Below, piece after piece: positions 62,124-64,000 of a stretch of 64,000 bases of DNA (position 1 is the first letter of the stretch; each line of letters starts with the position of its first letter). The DNA comes from Bradyrhizobium sp. 21 (GTDB taxonomy: Bacteria; Pseudomonadota; Alphaproteobacteria; Rhizobiales; Xanthobacteraceae). The notes under the pieces are model-generated. The model did not search any database. It had not been told where the DNA came from and was given only the letters and a program-made list of their open reading frames with translations. The DNA lies in contig NZ_JADPJG010000019.1 of NCBI RefSeq assembly GCF_023073335.1, positions 158,378 through 222,377 on the forward strand, written 5' to 3'. The position numbers and the translations under genes are program-made.

Positions 62124-62777
62124 CTAGAATCGAGGAAAGAGCCAAGGATCTTTCATCGGTTTCTTGGCCTCAAGGCGCTTCGGTCTCGAACGTGGCAACG
62201 GAATGGGCTCAATCACCGCGTTGAAATCGATTTGATCAGGTGGCGGAATGTCCACATTTGCATCACCCCCCATACCAGTTTTTTCGTTTGGTGCCTGCCA
62301 GCGCTTGTCGAAAGGCTCGAGCTCCTTTTGTTTTTTCTTGTTGTGTTCACTAGTGATGATGGGGATCGGTGGAGAAGGCAAGAAGAGAGCCGCGTAAACA
62401 AAAATGGCGAGAAAGCCGCCCATCGACGTAAGCACAACCGCTGTAATCGCGGAATTCGCTCGCCTCTCTAGCTTTGCTTCACGATGGAGACGTTCGAGGT
62501 TCGTCTGTGGAGGATGGAGTAGCGCGGAAATTTTATCCGGCAGGTTTTGCAAGAATTGGCCGATCGCAGCTACTCCCCGTCCCGCTGCCGACAGCAACCT
62601 GCCGAGGCGGCTAGTTTCGCTGCGTCCAAAATGACCGAAAAGAAGTGCTGCAGCGCCGGCCGCAATAAGGAGACCACCTGGGCTAGGATGTTCAACCGCG
62701 GATGCTCCGGTTTCCCAGAGATGATGGGCGAACCCGAACACCATCAAATAATCCAACAGCCAACCAAGCCAATGCAC
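62124..62777 (-). CDS. Membrane protein, unknown
   Basis: A 217-residue protein with N-terminal hydrophobic stretches (WLGWLLDYLMVFGFAHHLW and GGLLIAAGAAALLFGHFG), a charged middle, a further helix near residues 112-132 (AVVLTSMGGFLAIFVYAALF) and a proline-rich cytosolic tail (IPPPDQIDFNAVIEPIPLPR). No domain recognised. Composition suggests acquired DNA. Confidence 0.55.
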   Translation of the reverse strand: MHWLGWLLDYLMVFGFAHHLWETGASAVEHPSPGGLLIAAGAAALLFGHFGRSETSRLGRLLSAAGRGVAAIGQFLQNLPDKISALLHPPQTNLERLHREAKLERRANSAITAVVLTSMGGFLAIFVYAALFLPSPPIPIITSEHNKKKQKELEPFDKRWQAPNEKTGMGGDANVDIPPPDQIDFNAVIEPIPLPRSRPKRLEAKKPMKDPWLFPRF

Positions 62778-63304
62778 GATTGTTCTCCGAATTCAACTCT
62801 TCATAGAATAAAATCCCCTCAACACGCACGCTTTCGACAAAAATCCATTCATCTATTATTAACTAGTTCAGGTTCCGTTCAAATAGTCTTTTTGGAACTT
62901 CGACGTAGAATTGTGGAAGTTGTGTTGACTAAGCAACATCCGGACTTTTCCGGGGGCTACCAAGGCGAGTGGCAAGAACAATCGTCAATTCCGAATTACG
63001 CGAATTACCAGGGCAGTGTACTAAAATTGAGGTCGCGCGGCTTCGTGCTCATCATGGGCATGGCCCGGCTTGCTCGTTTCGTCATCCCCGGTCATCCGCA
63101 CCGCGGCGCGGCAATGGCCGGAATTTCGGTGACAGTGCATTCAATTGACGCAGTCAGCCAGGAGTGGACCGAATCCGCAGGGCAGAGTTTAGTGCACTGT
63201 CACTCAATTAAGATTGGAGGTCTCCAAAGAAGCCCCGACTGGGTACGGGGCTCTTTCTTGCACAAAGGGGTAGGCGCCGATCTAAGGCTAGCACCCGTAG
63301 GCGG
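62778..63304. mobile_element. Remnant of REP-associated (RAYT/IS200-like) transposase with REP copies
   Basis: No intact gene. At 63060 a frame reads MARLARFVIPGHPH, the hallmark N-terminus of RAYT (TnpA_REP) transposases, then breaks off. It is bracketed by REP-like sequences: GGCAGTGTACTAAAATTGA near 63012-63030, GGTGACAGTGCATTCAATTG near 63128-63147 and an inverted copy AGTGCACTGTCACTCAATTA at 63191-63210. This is what a decayed or internally deleted RAYT unit looks like. A terminator-like hairpin lies at 63230-63259. Confidence 0.6.
63230..63259 (+). terminator. Terminator-like hairpin
   Basis: Plus-strand stem AGCCCCG/CGGGGCT with an eight-base loop, then CTTTCTT. It lies between the RAYT remnant and the last gene. 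Confidence 0.55.
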
Positions 63305-63916
63305 GTGTCTACAGATACCGTCTTGCGGACGTGCGTCGGCAATTTAATCTCCAAGCAAAAGCTATCAGGGGGCAGACCTGTGGGACCGCGCACTAAGAAG
63401 TCAGATGGCCTGACCGCAAAGATTGGCAAGGCGACTGCCATCCTCGTAGCGATAGGGGCGCTCCTCGCTGCGGCTCAGGCCATCATCGAGAAGATCTCGC
63501 CGATGACGTGTAAGGTCTGGAGCGCGTCTTGGTGTAGCAATGAAGTGACCCAAGCAGACGTTCGGGCATCCAGTGTTGCGATTGGAGCAACCGGTTGGAT
63601 TTACGTTGGGACGCGCGTTGGGGACGTCTGGAAGACAACCCCTGAGGAGGGGGCCGAACCAGCGCTGACGCTAAAGGTCGATGGACTGCCAGCGTCAGGC
63701 CAGACTTACAATTTGTCTAACGCTGTTCACCTTCGAGCCGGACTGCCGGAGGTTCCTCCCGATGGCAGTCGGCCGCCAATGACCGATTCGAAGGGGGCGA
63801 TTGGAACCGGCAGCCAAGTGAAAGTGGATAGCGTTCGGTTTTTGGACCTAACCAAACCAATAGCTCGAACGTGGATCTGGGCTCATGTCACCTATTTGCG
63901 TGCAGGATCTGAGTGA
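63305..63916 (+). CDS. Membrane-anchored protein, unknown
   Basis: A 203-residue protein with one hydrophobic segment near residues 43-63 (ATAILVAIGALLAAAQAI) and an extracytoplasmic or cytosolic part with beta-like patterning (WIYVGTRVGDVWKT). The GTG start is uncertain; another GTG 25 codons in is possible. No family recognised. Confidence 0.5.
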   Translation: MSTDTVLRTCVGNLISKQKLSGGRPVGPRTKKSDGLTAKIGKATAILVAIGALLAAAQAIIEKISPMTCKVWSASWCSNEVTQADVRASSVAIGATGWIYVGTRVGDVWKTTPEEGAEPALTLKVDGLPASGQTYNLSNAVHLRAGLPEVPPDGSRPPMTDSKGAIGTGSQVKVDSVRFLDLTKPIARTWIWAHVTYLRAGSE

Positions 63917-64000
63917 TGACGATTAGCGTTTCTTGATTACGGTGACACCCATTAGCCGGCCGTTCGTCAAGTGGCGCAGATCTTTTTTTTGGCAGCGCGA

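Noticed and set aside
1..64000. CRISPR array
   Set aside because: No regularly spaced direct repeats with unique spacers were seen; the only tandem repeat is inside the helicase coding tail.

Overview
The window looks like a chromosomal segment of a Bradyrhizobium-type alphaproteobacterium (Rhizobiales). The evidence is the high GC coding style, several Omp31-like beta-barrel proteins that begin with an 'AADLAARPY.KAP' type mature end and finish in AKY/ARY, the tctCBA tricarboxylate transport set, class I PHA synthase, tiny conserved membrane proteins, and intergenic palindromes of a kind I recognise from Bradyrhizobium. No sequence search was run.

Layout. 0.1-7.7 kb: diguanylate cyclase, DEAD-box RNA helicase, AraC-type regulator, secreted caspase-like protein, small membrane protein and FAD monooxygenase. 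7.8-12 kb: three Omp31-like barrels around an SDR oxidoreductase. 12.3-18.6 kb: parE, a DedA protein, PaiB-like protein and argC (overlapping), a fourth Omp31-like barrel and a MAPEG protein. 18.6-26.8 kb: phaC, a lipoprotein, aminotransferase and homoserine dehydrogenase, glpX, a HAD protein and an exported metallo-beta-lactamase-fold hydrolase. 27-34.2 kb: a divergent GntR regulator and a catabolic and transport operon (crotonase, CoA transferase, tctC, tctB, tctA, pdxA-like). 34.2-38.1 kb: cupin and NmrA-like pair, then an AT-richer patch with an orphan ORF and a degraded helix-turn-helix gene, then a soluble chemoreceptor-like protein. 38.4-48.6 kb: recJ, SDR, class II aldolase, lytic transglycosylase, small proteins, a MarR/AhpD-like/cupin unit, a periplasmic binding protein and an M23 peptidase. 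48.6-51.5 kb: the EF-P and EF-P lysylation genes efp, epmA and epmB. 51.9-53.8 kb: DAHP synthase aroG with an aromatic-rich leader peptide and attenuator, then HdeD. 53.9-60 kb: PrsW-like protease, PilZ proteins, tRNA-Glu, porin-head miniprotein, GST and a VOC protein. 60.1-64 kb: an AT-richer accessory stretch of orphan membrane proteins, a frameshifted HEPN-like gene, long inverted repeats and a remnant of a REP-associated (RAYT) transposase.

The most informative regulatory signal is upstream of aroG. A 26-residue leader with six aromatic residues out of seven (FYWYFSY) is followed by a mutually exclusive antiterminator/terminator, and a plausible promoter places transcription start at the leader AUG. 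The most likely home of something undescribed is the 60.1-64 kb accessory stretch, where two small membrane genes lie between copies of a 15-bp motif next to a HEPN-like gene. Its function is unknown.
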